From the NCBI RefSeq assembly GCF_900102375.1, contig NZ_FNBO01000001.1:310001-374000 (forward strand): DNA of 64,000 bases. The letters are read 5' to 3'. Below, piece by piece: positions 42,647-51,718 of the stretch. The position numbers and the translations under genes are program-made. The DNA is from Halorubrum xinjiangense (GTDB taxonomy: Archaea > Halobacteriota > Halobacteria > Halobacteriales > Haloferacaceae). How positions within the stretch are numbered: position 1 is the stretch's first letter; each line of letters opens with the position of its first letter. The notes below the pieces were generated by a model. The model did no database searches. It was not told the origin of the DNA and was given only the letters and a program-made list of their open reading frames with translations.

Positions 42647-43342
42647 ATGAGCGACCTCCCGGACGACTTCGACTGCACGCTCACCAACTGGGAGTACATC
42701 TACGGGCTCTGCCGCAACGTCTCCGACGCGGTGAAGCGGGCCGACTTCGAGCCGGACGTGGTCGTCGCCTTGGCCCGCGGCGGCTGGTTCGCGGGGCGCT
42801 GCGTCTGCGACTTCCTCGGGCTCAACGACCTCACGAGCCTCAAGATGGAACACTACGTAGGGACCGCCGAGAAGAGCGGCGAGCCCCAGATCCGCTACCC
42901 GATGCCGGAGGGGAGCGTGGAGGGGAAGAACGTCCTCATCATCGACGACATCGCCGACACCGGCGGCTCGATCCGCCGCGCCGAGGAGTACGTCGACGAC
43001 CGGGACGCGGCCGAGATCCGCACCGCGACGCTCCAGCTGCTCGGCACCTCCGAGTTCCAGCCCGACTTCGTGGGCGAGCGGCTCGAACAGTGGACGTGGG
43101 TCGTCTACCCGTGGAACTTCCTCGAGGACATGGTCGACCTCACGGAGGGCGCGATGGAGCGCGCCGACGAGTCGGCGTTCTCGCGGGAGGACCTGCGCCA
43201 CTACTTAGAGGAGTTCCACGGCATCGGCCGGATCGAGATGGAGGTCGCCCAGCCCGACCGCCTCGGCGAGGTCATCGACGAGATGGTCCGCCGCGACGTG
43301 GCGGAGCCCGTCGGCGAGGACGTCTGGGCGCTCGCCGAGTAG
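42647..43342 (+). CDS. Purine-type phosphoribosyltransferase
   Basis: 231 aa, ATG at 42647; AACCCTTATCAG at about 42612-42623 is a TATA candidate. The PRPP-binding loop is KNVLIIDDIADTGGSIRRAE (about residues 97-116), preceded by VVVALARGGWFAGRCVCDFL and an EHYV flexible-loop region. This is the type I PRTase fold of Gpt/Hpt-like purine salvage enzymes. The base (guanine, xanthine or hypoxanthine) is not certain. Its neighbour 12 bp downstream is a nucleotidase-type HD protein. Confidence 0.85.
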   Translation: MSDLPDDFDCTLTNWEYIYGLCRNVSDAVKRADFEPDVVVALARGGWFAGRCVCDFLGLNDLTSLKMEHYVGTAEKSGEPQIRYPMPEGSVEGKNVLIIDDIADTGGSIRRAEEYVDDRDAAEIRTATLQLLGTSEFQPDFVGERLEQWTWVVYPWNFLEDMVDLTEGAMERADESAFSREDLRHYLEEFHGIGRIEMEVAQPDRLGEVIDEMVRRDVAEPVGEDVWALAE

Positions 43343-43354
43343 CGGGCCGGAGCG

Positions 43355-43999
43355 ATGGCCGGAGAATCGAACGATGACGACAACCGCGAGGCCGCGCTCG
43401 ACGCCGTCCTCGCCGCCTACGACCTGAAAGACGAGCGGCGCACCGGCTGGCAGCTCCGCGGCGTCGACAAACCCGAGTCCGTCGCCGCCCACTCGTGGGG
43501 GGTCGCGTACCTCGTCGTGACGCTCGGCGACCGCTTCCGCGAGGACCTCCCGGGCGTCGACCTCGACCGCGCCCTGCGGCTCGCGGTCGTCCACGACGTG
43601 GCCGAGGCGGAGACCGGTGACGTGGCGACCCGGGCAGATTCCACCGCCGAGGGAGTCGACCGCGAGGCGAAGGTCGCCGCCGAGCGCGAGGCGATGGCGG
43701 CCCTCGCCGGCCCGCTCCCCGAGCGCGTGCGGGACGCGTGGGAGGCGTACGAGGCCCGCGACTCGCCGGAGGCGGTCCTCGTCAAGGAGTGCGACCTGCT
43801 CGACACCTGCCTCCAAGCCGTGACCTACGAGCGGGACGACCGGTACGACCCGGAGCGGGGCGACCCCGGCGCATTCCGCGAGTACGACGACTTAGACGAG
43901 TTCTTCGCGACGACCGAGCCGCGGCTCCGGACCGAGACCGGGACGGAGCTGTTCGCGGCGATCCGCGAGCGATACCGGACCGCGCGCGACGGGACGTGA
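43355..43999 (+). CDS. HD-domain nucleotidase (YfbR/HDDC2-like)
   Basis: 214 aa, ATG at 43355, 12 bp after the PRTase stop. HD motifs: SVAAHSWGVAYLVVTLGD, RLAVVHDVAEAETGDVATRA (His-Asp pair) and VLVKECDLLDTCLQAVTYE (distal Asp). Family members dephosphorylate 5'-deoxynucleotides with divalent metal. With the PRTase upstream and a nucleoside phosphorylase downstream (opposite strand), this is a nucleotide salvage cluster. Confidence 0.88.
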   Translation: MAGESNDDDNREAALDAVLAAYDLKDERRTGWQLRGVDKPESVAAHSWGVAYLVVTLGDRFREDLPGVDLDRALRLAVVHDVAEAETGDVATRADSTAEGVDREAKVAAEREAMAALAGPLPERVRDAWEAYEARDSPEAVLVKECDLLDTCLQAVTYERDDRYDPERGDPGAFREYDDLDEFFATTEPRLRTETGTELFAAIRERYRTARDGT

Positions 44000-44015
44000 G
44001 AGACGGGGCGTGAGG

Positions 44016-44825
44016 TCAGTTCGATGCCCCCCAGGCGGCCGCGGCGGCGTCGATCACTTCCAACGCGTCGCGGGCGCCGTCCGCGTCCCCCTTCTCGAAG
44101 TCCTCCTCGGTCTGCCCCATCTGGTTCGTCACGTGCGCGAAGCAGACGACCGGCCGGTCTCGGACGTCGGCGAACGCGTACAGCGCCGCCGCCTCCATCT
44201 CGACGGCGAGGATCCCCTCGGACCGGGCGCGCTCGATCGCGGCCTCCGTCTCGCGGAAGGGCGCGTCGGTCGTCCACGTCGCGCCCGCGAAAACCGGACG
44301 CGACACCGCTTCGCACGCGCGCTCAACCGACTCCCGGAGGTCGGGGTCGAGGCGGGCGTAGCGGCCCGCCGACCGGTAGTGGTGACTCGTCCCCTCGTCG
44401 CGAAGCGCGCGCTCGACGAACACGAAGTAGGGCGGGTCGTCCTTCGGGACGATCCGTCCCGAGGAGGTGACGCTCACGAGGAACTCGCAGCCGGCGGCGA
44501 ACAGCTGCTCCGCGACGAGGACCGCGAACGACGCCCCGACGGCGCACCCCACGATCCCGAACTCCTCGCCGTCTCGCTCGAACCGGTAGAGGTCGGTGTG
44601 ATAGCCGGGCCACGTCTCGTCTTTTTGCGCCGTGCCCGTGGCCGTCAGGTGGCGGACGACGTCCCCGTCCGGGTCGAGGACGCAGACGTCTGGGACCGAG
44701 CGCTCCGGGAGGGCCTTCTGTCGGCGCGCGTTCTCGAGGAGGGCCTCCGGGTCGAAGACGGACGGTTCGTCGAACGCCTTCGCCTCGAAGAGCGGGGACG
44801 CCTCCGGACCGGGGGAGTCGGGCAT
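44016..44825 (-). CDS. Nucleoside phosphorylase (uridine phosphorylase-like)
   Basis: 269 aa from ATG 44825. Pattern of the NP-I fold: GIVGCAVGASFAVLVAEQLF, FLVSVTSSGRIVPKDDPPYF, SHHYRSAGRY, then GILAVEMEAAALYAFADVRD (the EMEAA substrate motif). It cleaves nucleosides with phosphate to give base and ribose-1-phosphate; uridine phosphorylase is the closest class by motif. It converges with the HD gene. Confidence 0.88.
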   Translation of the reverse strand: MPDSPGPEASPLFEAKAFDEPSVFDPEALLENARRQKALPERSVPDVCVLDPDGDVVRHLTATGTAQKDETWPGYHTDLYRFERDGEEFGIVGCAVGASFAVLVAEQLFAAGCEFLVSVTSSGRIVPKDDPPYFVFVERALRDEGTSHHYRSAGRYARLDPDLRESVERACEAVSRPVFAGATWTTDAPFRETEAAIERARSEGILAVEMEAAALYAFADVRDRPVVCFAHVTNQMGQTEEDFEKGDADGARDALEVIDAAAAAWGASN

Positions 44826-44938
44826 ACGCCGGTGTTCGCGGAACCGACGAAAGGGCGTTGCGGTCAGTCGGTCAGCCCCGCCGCGCGCTCGGTCGGCGTC
44901 CCGCCGTCGACGCCCGCAAGTCCGCGTGCGCGGCCGAG

Positions 44939-45673
44939 CTAGTCGGCCGCTCGTTCGGTCCGGCGCGTCTCCTCGACCTCCAGCGGGTCGCCCGTCGCCG
45001 TCGCGGTGACCAGTCGCAGGTACTGTCCCGCGTTCGTGAGCAGCTTGTTCTCCGCCTTCCGGAGGTGTTCCTCGTACGTCGAGCGAGCGACCGCCGTCTG
45101 GTCGGCGAGCTCCCGCAGCGAGGTCTTCCGCGGCTGCGTGTAGTACCCGCGCTCTAAGGCCAGCTGGAGCGCCGCCAGCTGGCGGTCGGTGATTTCCTCG
45201 AACAGCTGGCTCGCCGGCGCCAGCATGCTGTGCGGGATCTGCTGTTCGGAGATCGAGGTCTTCGAGAGCAGCTCGATGTCCCTGTCGGCCCGCAGGTCGC
45301 CGAGCAGCTCCCGGACGTCCGCCTCGTCGAACGCGACGACCGTGTAATGCTCCCACCCCTGCCGGTAGATCGTCGGCGACTGATACAGGCAGTTGTGCGC
45401 CTCGAAGCGGTCGATGACGGACTCCTCGAACGAACAGAGACAGGACTGCGTGACGACGTGGTACCCGTCGTCGTCCGCGGACTCATGGAGGACGGTCCCG
45501 ATGCGGTCGATCTCGTCGAGCAGCGCGTCCGTCGGCGTCGTCTCCGCGGTGATCTCGAGCACCTGGCAGTCGCTCAGCGGCCACTCCCGGATGGTGAGGT
45601 CCGGGTGCCGCTCCGAGATCTCCCGGTACGGACACTCGTGTTTGACTCGTATCGAGGCCTCGTACAGACTCAT
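44939..45673 (-). CDS. Bacterio-opsin-activator-type HTH regulator
   Basis: 244 aa, ATG at 45673. N-terminal sensory-like domain (about 1-150; YREISERHPDLTIREWPLSD) and C-terminal HTH_10: LTDRQLAALQLALERGYYTQ, SLRELADQTAVARSTYEEHL, RKAENKLL. This is the haloarchaeal Bat family of transcription factors. It is divergent from the rhodanese/MBL remnant and MFS gene, which may be its target operon. Cysteines near residue 115-117 (SCLCSF) could be redox or metal ligands. Confidence 0.88.
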   Translation of the reverse strand: MSLYEASIRVKHECPYREISERHPDLTIREWPLSDCQVLEITAETTPTDALLDEIDRIGTVLHESADDDGYHVVTQSCLCSFEESVIDRFEAHNCLYQSPTIYRQGWEHYTVVAFDEADVRELLGDLRADRDIELLSKTSISEQQIPHSMLAPASQLFEEITDRQLAALQLALERGYYTQPRKTSLRELADQTAVARSTYEEHLRKAENKLLTNAGQYLRLVTATATGDPLEVEETRRTERAAD

Positions 45674-45760
45674 ACGGGGGGTTGGAACTGCCGCTGATTA
45701 ATGGTGCCGGTCATGTCCGGCAGCGGCCGTATCCCCCTGTTCCCGCTATTCCGGAGTACG

Positions 45761-46106
45761 ATGCAGGAGCTATCGCCGGACGCGCTCAGCGAACGGCTGC
45801 GAGACGACGACGAGGGGACGCTCGTCCTCGACGTCCGCCACGAGACAGCGTTCGAGGAGTGGCACGTCCCGGGCAGCGTCAACGTCGACGTGTACGACGA
45901 ACTGACCGAGGACCTCGGAAGTGAAGAGCCGGAACGCGGACCTCGCTCGCGACCGCGAGTCGTTCGTCGCGGCGCTCGCCTCGGACGTTCCGGACCACCC
46001 GCCGAACTTCGAGCGCGTCAAGCGCACGAACGTGGGACAGGAGTCGGTTCCGGCGGACGAACTGGCCGAGCTGGAGCTGGGCCCGAACAACTGCGCGGCC
46101 GAGTGA
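45761..46106 (+). pseudogene. Rhodanese/MBL hydrolase with large internal deletion
   Basis: From ATG 45761 the frame gives the start of a rhodanese domain (LSPDALSERLRDDDEGTLVL, DVRHETAFEEWHVPGSVNVD) up to about DELTED. Near 45915-45925 the homology jumps to the C-terminal end of an MBL-fold hydrolase in a different frame (NADLARDRESFVAALASDVP, HPPNFERVKRTNV, ELELGPNNCAAE, stop at 46106). The typical haloarchaeal protein has rhodanese plus MBL domains of about 390-400 aa, so about 280 codons including all active-site residues are missing. A Bat-type regulator and an MFS gene flank it. Confidence 0.78.
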
Positions 46107-46109
46107 TCC

Positions 46110-47399
46110 ATGAGCACGGCAACTGATATCAAACAGGGAATTCGCGAACACCTCGGCCAGTTCTCGCTCCACGTCCTGCTCGTCTTCGCGACCGGGCTGA
46201 CGATCGGGTCCGAGCGCACCGTCGTCCCCGCGCTGGGCGAGGACGTCCTCGGCGTCGAGTCGTTCCTCGTGATCGGCTCGTTCGTCGTCTCCTTCGGGGT
46301 CGTGAAGGCGATCCTCAACCTCTACGCGGGGAAGTGGGGCGAGGAGTACGGCCGCAAACCCGTGCTCGTCACCGGGTGGGTCACGGCGCTCCCGCTGCCG
46401 GTCATCCTCATCTTCGCCCCCAGCTGGGGCTGGATCACCGTCGGGAACATCTTGCTGGGGATCAACCAGGCGCTGACGTGGAGCATGGCGATCAACGCCA
46501 AGATCGACCTCGCGAGCCCCGACCAGCGCGGCCTCGCGGTCGGCATCGACGAGTCGTTCGGCTACACAGGGGTGGCCGTCGGCGCCTGGGTGACGGGCGT
46601 CATCGCCAGCCGGTGGAGCCTCCGGCCGGAGCCGTTCTACTTCCTCGCTATCGTCGTGGCCCTGGCGCTCCTCATCTCGGTGTTCCTGATCAAAGAGACC
46701 GTCCAGTTCGCGGAGGCGGAGGGAGACGACGACGACCGCGACGCGAACCTCCCCTTCACCGAGGTGCTGAAGCGGGCGACCTACGGCGACCGGACGCTGT
46801 TCGCGGCGGCGCAGGCGGGCCACGTGGAGAACTTCGTCGACACGCTGTTCTGGATCGCCGTCCCGCTGTACCTGCTGAACCAGGGCCTCGACATCGCGGC
46901 GGTCGGGGCCGTAGTCGGCGTCCACAGCGCGATGTACTTTCTGCAGATCGGCACCGGCGGCCTCGCGGACCGGATCGGCCGACGCCCGCCGGTGATCGCC
47001 GGGATGTTCCTCGCCGGCGCGGGCGTGCTCGGGATGGTCCTCGTCGAGGGGTACCTCCTGTGGGCCGCGCTGGCCGGCGTCTCCGGGCTCGGGATGGCGC
47101 TTCTGTACCCGAACCTGATGACCGTCCCGAGCGACGCCGCCCATCCGACCTGGCGGTCGGCCGGGATGGGGGTCTACCGGATGTGGCGCGACGCGGGCTA
47201 CGCCGTCGGCGCGGTCCTGATCGGCCTCTCGATGGAGTTCGTCGACGCCGAGGCGGCGTTCTACCTGACCGCCGTCCTGATGTTCCTCTCCGGCGCGATC
47301 GTGGTCGTCTGGATGGAGGAGACGCATCCCAAGTTCGGGACTCACGAGCCGCCCGCCCCCGCGCCCGAGTCGCCGGCCGAACCGACCGCAGACGACTAG
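46110..47399 (+). CDS. MFS transporter next to the broken rhodanese/MBL gene
   Basis: 429 aa, ATG at 46110, three bases after the remnant's stop. About 12 helices in two halves; the first-half signature is NLYAGKWGEEYGRKPVLVTG, the second GLADRIGRRPPVIAGMFLAG. An acidic loop (FAEAEGDDDDRDANLPFTE) separates the halves. Such MFS genes pair with MBL/rhodanese genes in haloarchaea, so the carrier may handle a sulfur compound or drug; the pairing is now one-sided. It looks functional. Confidence 0.88.
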   Translation: MSTATDIKQGIREHLGQFSLHVLLVFATGLTIGSERTVVPALGEDVLGVESFLVIGSFVVSFGVVKAILNLYAGKWGEEYGRKPVLVTGWVTALPLPVILIFAPSWGWITVGNILLGINQALTWSMAINAKIDLASPDQRGLAVGIDESFGYTGVAVGAWVTGVIASRWSLRPEPFYFLAIVVALALLISVFLIKETVQFAEAEGDDDDRDANLPFTEVLKRATYGDRTLFAAAQAGHVENFVDTLFWIAVPLYLLNQGLDIAAVGAVVGVHSAMYFLQIGTGGLADRIGRRPPVIAGMFLAGAGVLGMVLVEGYLLWAALAGVSGLGMALLYPNLMTVPSDAAHPTWRSAGMGVYRMWRDAGYAVGAVLIGLSMEFVDAEAAFYLTAVLMFLSGAIVVVWMEETHPKFGTHEPPAPAPESPAEPTADD

Positions 47400-47551
47400 C
47401 AGCCGACGGGCGCGTTCTCGGACGGCGATCGTTCGACGTTCGTCGAACCTCAAAAACGACGAATGTAGGTCCTCTGTCGGCCGATTAGCGGCGAGAGATA
47501 GCAAGAACGTTAACGGGGGAGCGTGTCTCGTGAGGTGAGCTTTCACCACGC

Positions 47552-49030
47552 ATGTCTGACACCGATCTCGTAATCATCGGCGGGGGGATAAGCGGGGCGT
47601 CGCTTCTGTACACGGTCGCGAAGTTCACCGACGTCGACGACGTCACGCTGATCGAGAAGGAACGAGAGATCGCCGCGATCAACTCCCATCGCACGAACAA
47701 CTCCCAGACGCTCCATTTCGGGGACATCGAGACGAACTACACGCTCGAAAAGGCCGAGGAAGTCAAGGAGGGCGCCGAGCTGCTCGCGGGCTACCTCGAG
47801 GGCTCTGACCCCGACCGCGAGATGCACAGCAAGCGGAGCAAGATGGTCCTCGGCGTCGGCGACGAGGAGGTCGCCAAGCTGGAGGAGCGCTACCGCGAGA
47901 ACGGGTTCGGCGACCTGTTCCCGAAGCTGCGCGAGATCGGCCGCGAGGAGATCGCGGAGCTGGAGCCGAAGGTCGTCGAGGGGCGCGACCCCGGTACCGA
48001 GCTCAAGGCGCTCCAGACGCCCGACGGCTACGTGGTCGACTACGGCGCGGTCGCGGAGTCGTTCGTCGACGCCGCCCGCGAGGAGGAGGGCGTCTCCGTC
48101 CACCTCGGGACGACGGTGACCGGCGTCGACGACCGGGGCGACGGGTTCGTCGTCGAGAGCGACGACGGCGAGTTCGACGCCGAGGCGGTCGTCGTCGCGG
48201 CCGGCTCGCACAGCCTCCAGTTCGCCAAGGAGATGGGGTACGGCGAGGGGATGTCGCTTCTGCCGGTCGCGGGGAGCTTCTTCCTCGCGGACGACCTGCT
48301 GAACGGGAAGGTGTACACGCTCCAGATGAAGAAGCTCCCGTTCGCGGCGGTCCACGGCGACGCCGACGTCCACGACGGGAGCGTCACCCGCTTCGGGCCG
48401 ACGGCGAAGCTCGTGCCCGCGCTGGAGCGCGGCCACCTCTCGACGGTGAGCGACTTCGTCGACGTGTTCGGATTCAACCCCGACTCCGTGCTGAGCTACG
48501 TCAACATCCTCTCGGACAAGATCCTCTTCCCGTACGTCGTGCGCAACCTCGTGTACGACCTCCCCGCGGTCGGCAAGCGCGCGTTCCTCCCGAACGTCCA
48601 GAAGGTCGTGCCGAGCGTGGACATCGACGACATCGACCGCGCGAAGGGGTACGGCGGCGTGCGCCCCCAGATCGTCGACACCGAGACTAAGGAGCTCGAC
48701 ATGGGCGAAGCGAAGATCGTCGAGGACGGGGTGCTGTTCAACATCACGCCCTCGCCCGGCGCGTCGACCGCGCTGAAGAACGCGATGACGGACGTCGAGA
48801 CCGTCCTCGACTTCTTCGAGGAGGACTACGAGTTCGACGAGGCGGCCTTCCGCGACGCGACGATCGAGAACTTCCCGCGGCCCGACGACGCGGCGGAGAC
48901 GGGCGCGGCGGAGACGGACGCGGAGGAGTCAGAAGCGGCGGAGGCGGAGACGGAGAAGGCGGACGAAGATAGCGGTGCGGGCGAGGCGGAAGCGGACGCC
49001 GAGGACGTCGCCGCCGAGGCGGACGACTGA
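47552..49030 (+). CDS. FAD-dependent oxidoreductase, malate:quinone oxidoreductase-like
   Basis: 492 aa, ATG at 47552. N-terminal dinucleotide fold DLVIIGGGISGASLLYTVAK, then LIEKEREIAAINSHRTNNSQ with TLHFGDIETNY, VVVAAGSHSLQFAKEMGYGE and SFFLADDLLNGKVYT. The C-terminal pattern FNITPSPGASTALKNAMTDV matches the MQO family. These enzymes oxidise malate and feed electrons to quinones at the membrane. An about 55-residue tail of Glu/Ala repeats (from about 435) is extra to the family and probably disordered. Confidence 0.75.
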   Translation: MSDTDLVIIGGGISGASLLYTVAKFTDVDDVTLIEKEREIAAINSHRTNNSQTLHFGDIETNYTLEKAEEVKEGAELLAGYLEGSDPDREMHSKRSKMVLGVGDEEVAKLEERYRENGFGDLFPKLREIGREEIAELEPKVVEGRDPGTELKALQTPDGYVVDYGAVAESFVDAAREEEGVSVHLGTTVTGVDDRGDGFVVESDDGEFDAEAVVVAAGSHSLQFAKEMGYGEGMSLLPVAGSFFLADDLLNGKVYTLQMKKLPFAAVHGDADVHDGSVTRFGPTAKLVPALERGHLSTVSDFVDVFGFNPDSVLSYVNILSDKILFPYVVRNLVYDLPAVGKRAFLPNVQKVVPSVDIDDIDRAKGYGGVRPQIVDTETKELDMGEAKIVEDGVLFNITPSPGASTALKNAMTDVETVLDFFEEDYEFDEAAFRDATIENFPRPDDAAETGAAETDAEESEAAEAETEKADEDSGAGEAEADAEDVAAEADD

Positions 49031-49084
49031 TCGGGATCCGACGCGAGCGACACGCGTAAGTAGCGCCCCGGCCGATTCGCCGCC

Positions 49085-49240
49085 ATGGTATCGAACGGCG
49101 ACGAGGGATCGGGGGCCGACCGCTCGACGGCCGGCGCCGGCGGGCTCGTCGACCGCTGGACCGCGCTCGACCGCGGCTGGCAGGCCCTCGCGCTGGGGCT
49201 CGGGGTCGTCGCCGCGCACCTCGTCGGACAGGCGCTGTGA
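49085..49240 (+). CDS. Small single-helix protein coupled to YeiH
   Basis: 51 aa, ATG at 49085; its stop TGA overlaps the GTG start of the YeiH gene at 49237. A disordered leader (VSNGDEGSGADRSTAGAG) is followed by LVDRWTALDRGWQALALGLG and a hydrophobic helix (VVAAHLVGQAL). TAAGTAGCG lies about 30 bp upstream. Coupled translation suggests a small partner subunit of the YeiH transporter. Confidence 0.65.
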   Translation: MVSNGDEGSGADRSTAGAGGLVDRWTALDRGWQALALGLGVVAAHLVGQAL

Positions 49241-50235
49241 CGGGGGTCGCCGAGGCGGTCCGGGCGCATCTCCCGGGGCTCGCGCTGCTCGCGGGCGGCG
49301 CGGTCGCGGCGACGCTCGTCGCGGGCGCGGTCCCCGGCCTCCAGCCGCTCGTCGTCGCCGTCGCGCTCGGCGTCGGCGTCGGGAACACCGTCGGGATCCC
49401 CGCGGTCGCGGAGCCGGGCGTGAGCGTCGACAAGCTGTTCTTGGAGACCGGTATCGTCCTTCTCGGGGCGGCGGTCGCGGTCGAGGAGTTCCTCGCCGCC
49501 GGTCCGACCGTCCTCGGACTGGTGGTGGCGTTCGTCGGCGGCGGACTCCTGTTCGCGGAGGTCGTCGCCCGCGGCATCTTCCGGATCGAGTCGCCCACCT
49601 CCTCGCTTTTAGCGGCCGGGGCGAGCATCTGCGGCGTCTCCGCGGTCGTCGCGATCGGGAGGGTGCTGGACGCGCGCGGGGCCGCGATCACGTTCGCGGC
49701 CGCGACGATCCTACTCTTCGACGCCGCGACGCTCGTCGCGTTCCCGCTCGCGGGCGAGTGGCTCGGCCTCACCGGCCGGCAGTTCGGCGTCTGGGCGGGC
49801 GTGAGCATGTTCTCGACCGGGCCCGTCGCGGCCGCGGGGTTCGCGCACTCGCCCGAGGCGGGCCAGTGGGCGACGGTGACGAAGCTGGCGCGCAACTCGC
49901 TTCTGGGCGGCGTCGCGGTGGCGTACTCGCTGGCGTACACGGCGCGGTCGGCCGCCGACCCGGGCGTCCGACGGCTCTGGGCGGAGTTCCCGAAGTTCCT
50001 GCTCGGGTTCCTCCTCGTCGCGGCCGTCGCCAACACCGGGCTGCTCTCGCCGGCCGCGCTGGCGTCGATCGGCCGCGTCTCGGACGCGCTGTTCGCGCTG
50101 GCGTTCGTCGGCCTCGGCCTCTCGATCCGGGTCGACGACATGCGCGCGGTCGGCGCCGCGCCGGTCGGCGCGGTGTTAGTCCACCTCCTCGTCGTGAGCG
50201 CGGTCGCGCTCGCGGCGGTGCGCTGGCTGCTCTGA
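49237..50235 (+). CDS. YeiH-family putative sulfate/anion exporter
   Basis: 332 aa from GTG 49237. About ten helices; family landmarks are LVVAVALGVGVGNTVGIPAV, DKLFLETGIVLLGAAVAVEE, SSLLAAGASICGVSAVVAIG and SMFSTGPVAAAGFAHSPEAG with QWATVTKLARNSLLG. PF03601 (conserved hypothetical 698, YeiH/YadS) members are thought to export sulfate-like anions. Direction and substrate are not proven. Confidence 0.86.
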   Translation: MTGVAEAVRAHLPGLALLAGGAVAATLVAGAVPGLQPLVVAVALGVGVGNTVGIPAVAEPGVSVDKLFLETGIVLLGAAVAVEEFLAAGPTVLGLVVAFVGGGLLFAEVVARGIFRIESPTSSLLAAGASICGVSAVVAIGRVLDARGAAITFAAATILLFDAATLVAFPLAGEWLGLTGRQFGVWAGVSMFSTGPVAAAGFAHSPEAGQWATVTKLARNSLLGGVAVAYSLAYTARSAADPGVRRLWAEFPKFLLGFLLVAAVANTGLLSPAALASIGRVSDALFALAFVGLGLSIRVDDMRAVGAAPVGAVLVHLLVVSAVALAAVRWLL

Positions 50236-50315
50236 GCCTCTTCGACCGCGCGCTGCCTCCCCGAGCGGCGACGCCGGTTCACGCCTTATAAGTAGCGAGC
50301 GGGCGCACTCCGGGT

Positions 50316-51182
50316 ATGGGAACCATCGGATTCATCGGCGGCAGCGGCATCTACGAGGCGCTCCCTCTCAACGACGTGCGGGAGGTCGAGTTCGACACGC
50401 CGTACGGCGAGCCGAGCGACGCGGTGACGATCGGCGAGTTCGGCGACACGGGCCGCGAGGTGGCGTTCCTCCCGCGGCACGGCTCGGACCACGGCGTCTC
50501 GCCGACCGACCTGCCGTACCGCGCCAACATGTACGCGTTAAAGAAGGCGGGCGTCAGCCACATCTTCGCGTCGAACGCGGTCGGGAGTTTAAAAGAGGAA
50601 CTGGAGCCCGGTACCCTCGTCGTCCCGGACCAGATCTACGACCGGACGAAGGGCCGCGACCTCTCCTTCTACGGCGACGGGGTCGTCGTCCACCAACCGT
50701 TCGCGGACCCGTACAGCCCCGAACTCGTCGACCACCTCACCGAGGCGGCGGAGTCGGCCGCGCCCGAGGACACGAACGTCGTGAAGGGCGGCACCTACGT
50801 CTGCATCGAGGGGCCGCAGTACTCGACGCGCGCGGAGTCGGAGTTCTACAAGTCCCAGGGCTGGGACCTGGTCGGCATGACCGCGATCCCGGAGGCGAAG
50901 CTGGCCCGGGAGGCCGAGATCGCGTACGCGACGATCGCCGGCGTCACCGACTACGACGTCTGGAAGGAGGACAGCGAGGTGACGCTCGAAGAGGTGCTCG
51001 AAAACGCCGAAAAGAACCAAGCGGCGATCAAGGCCGCCGTCGAGGAGGCCGTGCGGACGCTGCCCGAAGACCTGGCGTGCGAGGCGCACACCGCGCTCGA
51101 AGGAACCGTCAACACGCCGACCGAGGCGATTCCGGAGGAAACGCAGGAGCGCGTCGAGCCGCTGCTGGGCGATTACTTATAA
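50316..51182 (+). CDS. mtnP: S-methyl-5'-thioadenosine phosphorylase
   Basis: 288 aa, ATG at 50316 with TTATAAGTAG at 50286-50295 about 25 bp upstream (leaderless). IGFIGGSGIYEALPL, FLPRHGSDHGVSPTDLPYRA, NMYALKKAGVSHIFASNAVG, YVCIEGPQYSTRAESEFY and LVGMTAIPEAKLAREAEIAY are the MTAP/PNP family motifs. It cleaves methylthioadenosine to adenine and 5-methylthioribose-1-phosphate (polyamine and methionine salvage). The stop codon forms part of TTATAAATAG at the start of element E. Confidence 0.93.
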   Translation: MGTIGFIGGSGIYEALPLNDVREVEFDTPYGEPSDAVTIGEFGDTGREVAFLPRHGSDHGVSPTDLPYRANMYALKKAGVSHIFASNAVGSLKEELEPGTLVVPDQIYDRTKGRDLSFYGDGVVVHQPFADPYSPELVDHLTEAAESAAPEDTNVVKGGTYVCIEGPQYSTRAESEFYKSQGWDLVGMTAIPEAKLAREAEIAYATIAGVTDYDVWKEDSEVTLEEVLENAEKNQAAIKAAVEEAVRTLPEDLACEAHTALEGTVNTPTEAIPEETQERVEPLLGDYL

Positions 51183-51620
51183 ATAGACGAGGCAGTGCGG
51201 TGGCGCGTGCCGGTGAGCGCCGCACCGCGGCGCGAACCGCACGCGCGAGGGACGCCGTGAGCGACGGGCGACCGAAGGGAGCCCGGAGCGAACGGCGAGG
51301 CTGGGGAGGCGTGAGGTGCGGTCGCGGTGCTGTGCGGGGCGGGACTCAAAGGGGCAGCCGCGAGGCCGCAGTAGGCGACGTAAGCACCGCAGCGAGCGCC
51401 GCGAGCGAGGAGCGCAACGAGCGTACTGCGGCCTCGCGGCTGGGGCTTTGGAGGAGTCCGTAGTCGATCCGGCAGAGTCTATTTATAAGTAAACGGATGG
51501 GCTTTAGAAGTGTTCTCTACGGGCGCAACGACGCACGGCCGAGCGGCCGGGATTCGGGAGCGTCTGTGTATCGCCGAGCAGCGCTGGACTATTTATAAAC
51601 GAGCGGTCGAGGATTCGAGA
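51176..51620 (+). repeat. Structured intergenic element, copy E
   Basis: Begins at the mtnP stop, where TTATAAATAG could serve as promoter about 24 bp before GTGGCGCGTGCC (51200). Hairpin 1 has GGTGAGCGCC...GGCGCGAACC, with GA/GA flanks; hairpin 2 GCCGT...ACGGC. Conserved blocks GAGGCTGGGGAGG and GGGACTCAAAGGGGCAG are intact, and the terminal stem AGCCGCGAGGCCGCAGTA pairs with TACTGCGGCCTCGCGGCT. Tail units start at 51440 and 51497 (57 bp); later units diverge and end at TTTATAA near 51592. It is the only copy pointing towards the 5' end of a downstream gene on the same strand (ncsA, 51719). Confidence 0.75.
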
Positions 51621-51718
51621 GCGTCCCGATAAGTGTCGCTTACGGCTCGTCTCGCGACCGCTTCGTTCACGTAGGCGGCCCGAAACGGGTATCCCCGCGC
51701 GACCGCAAGCCGACATCG

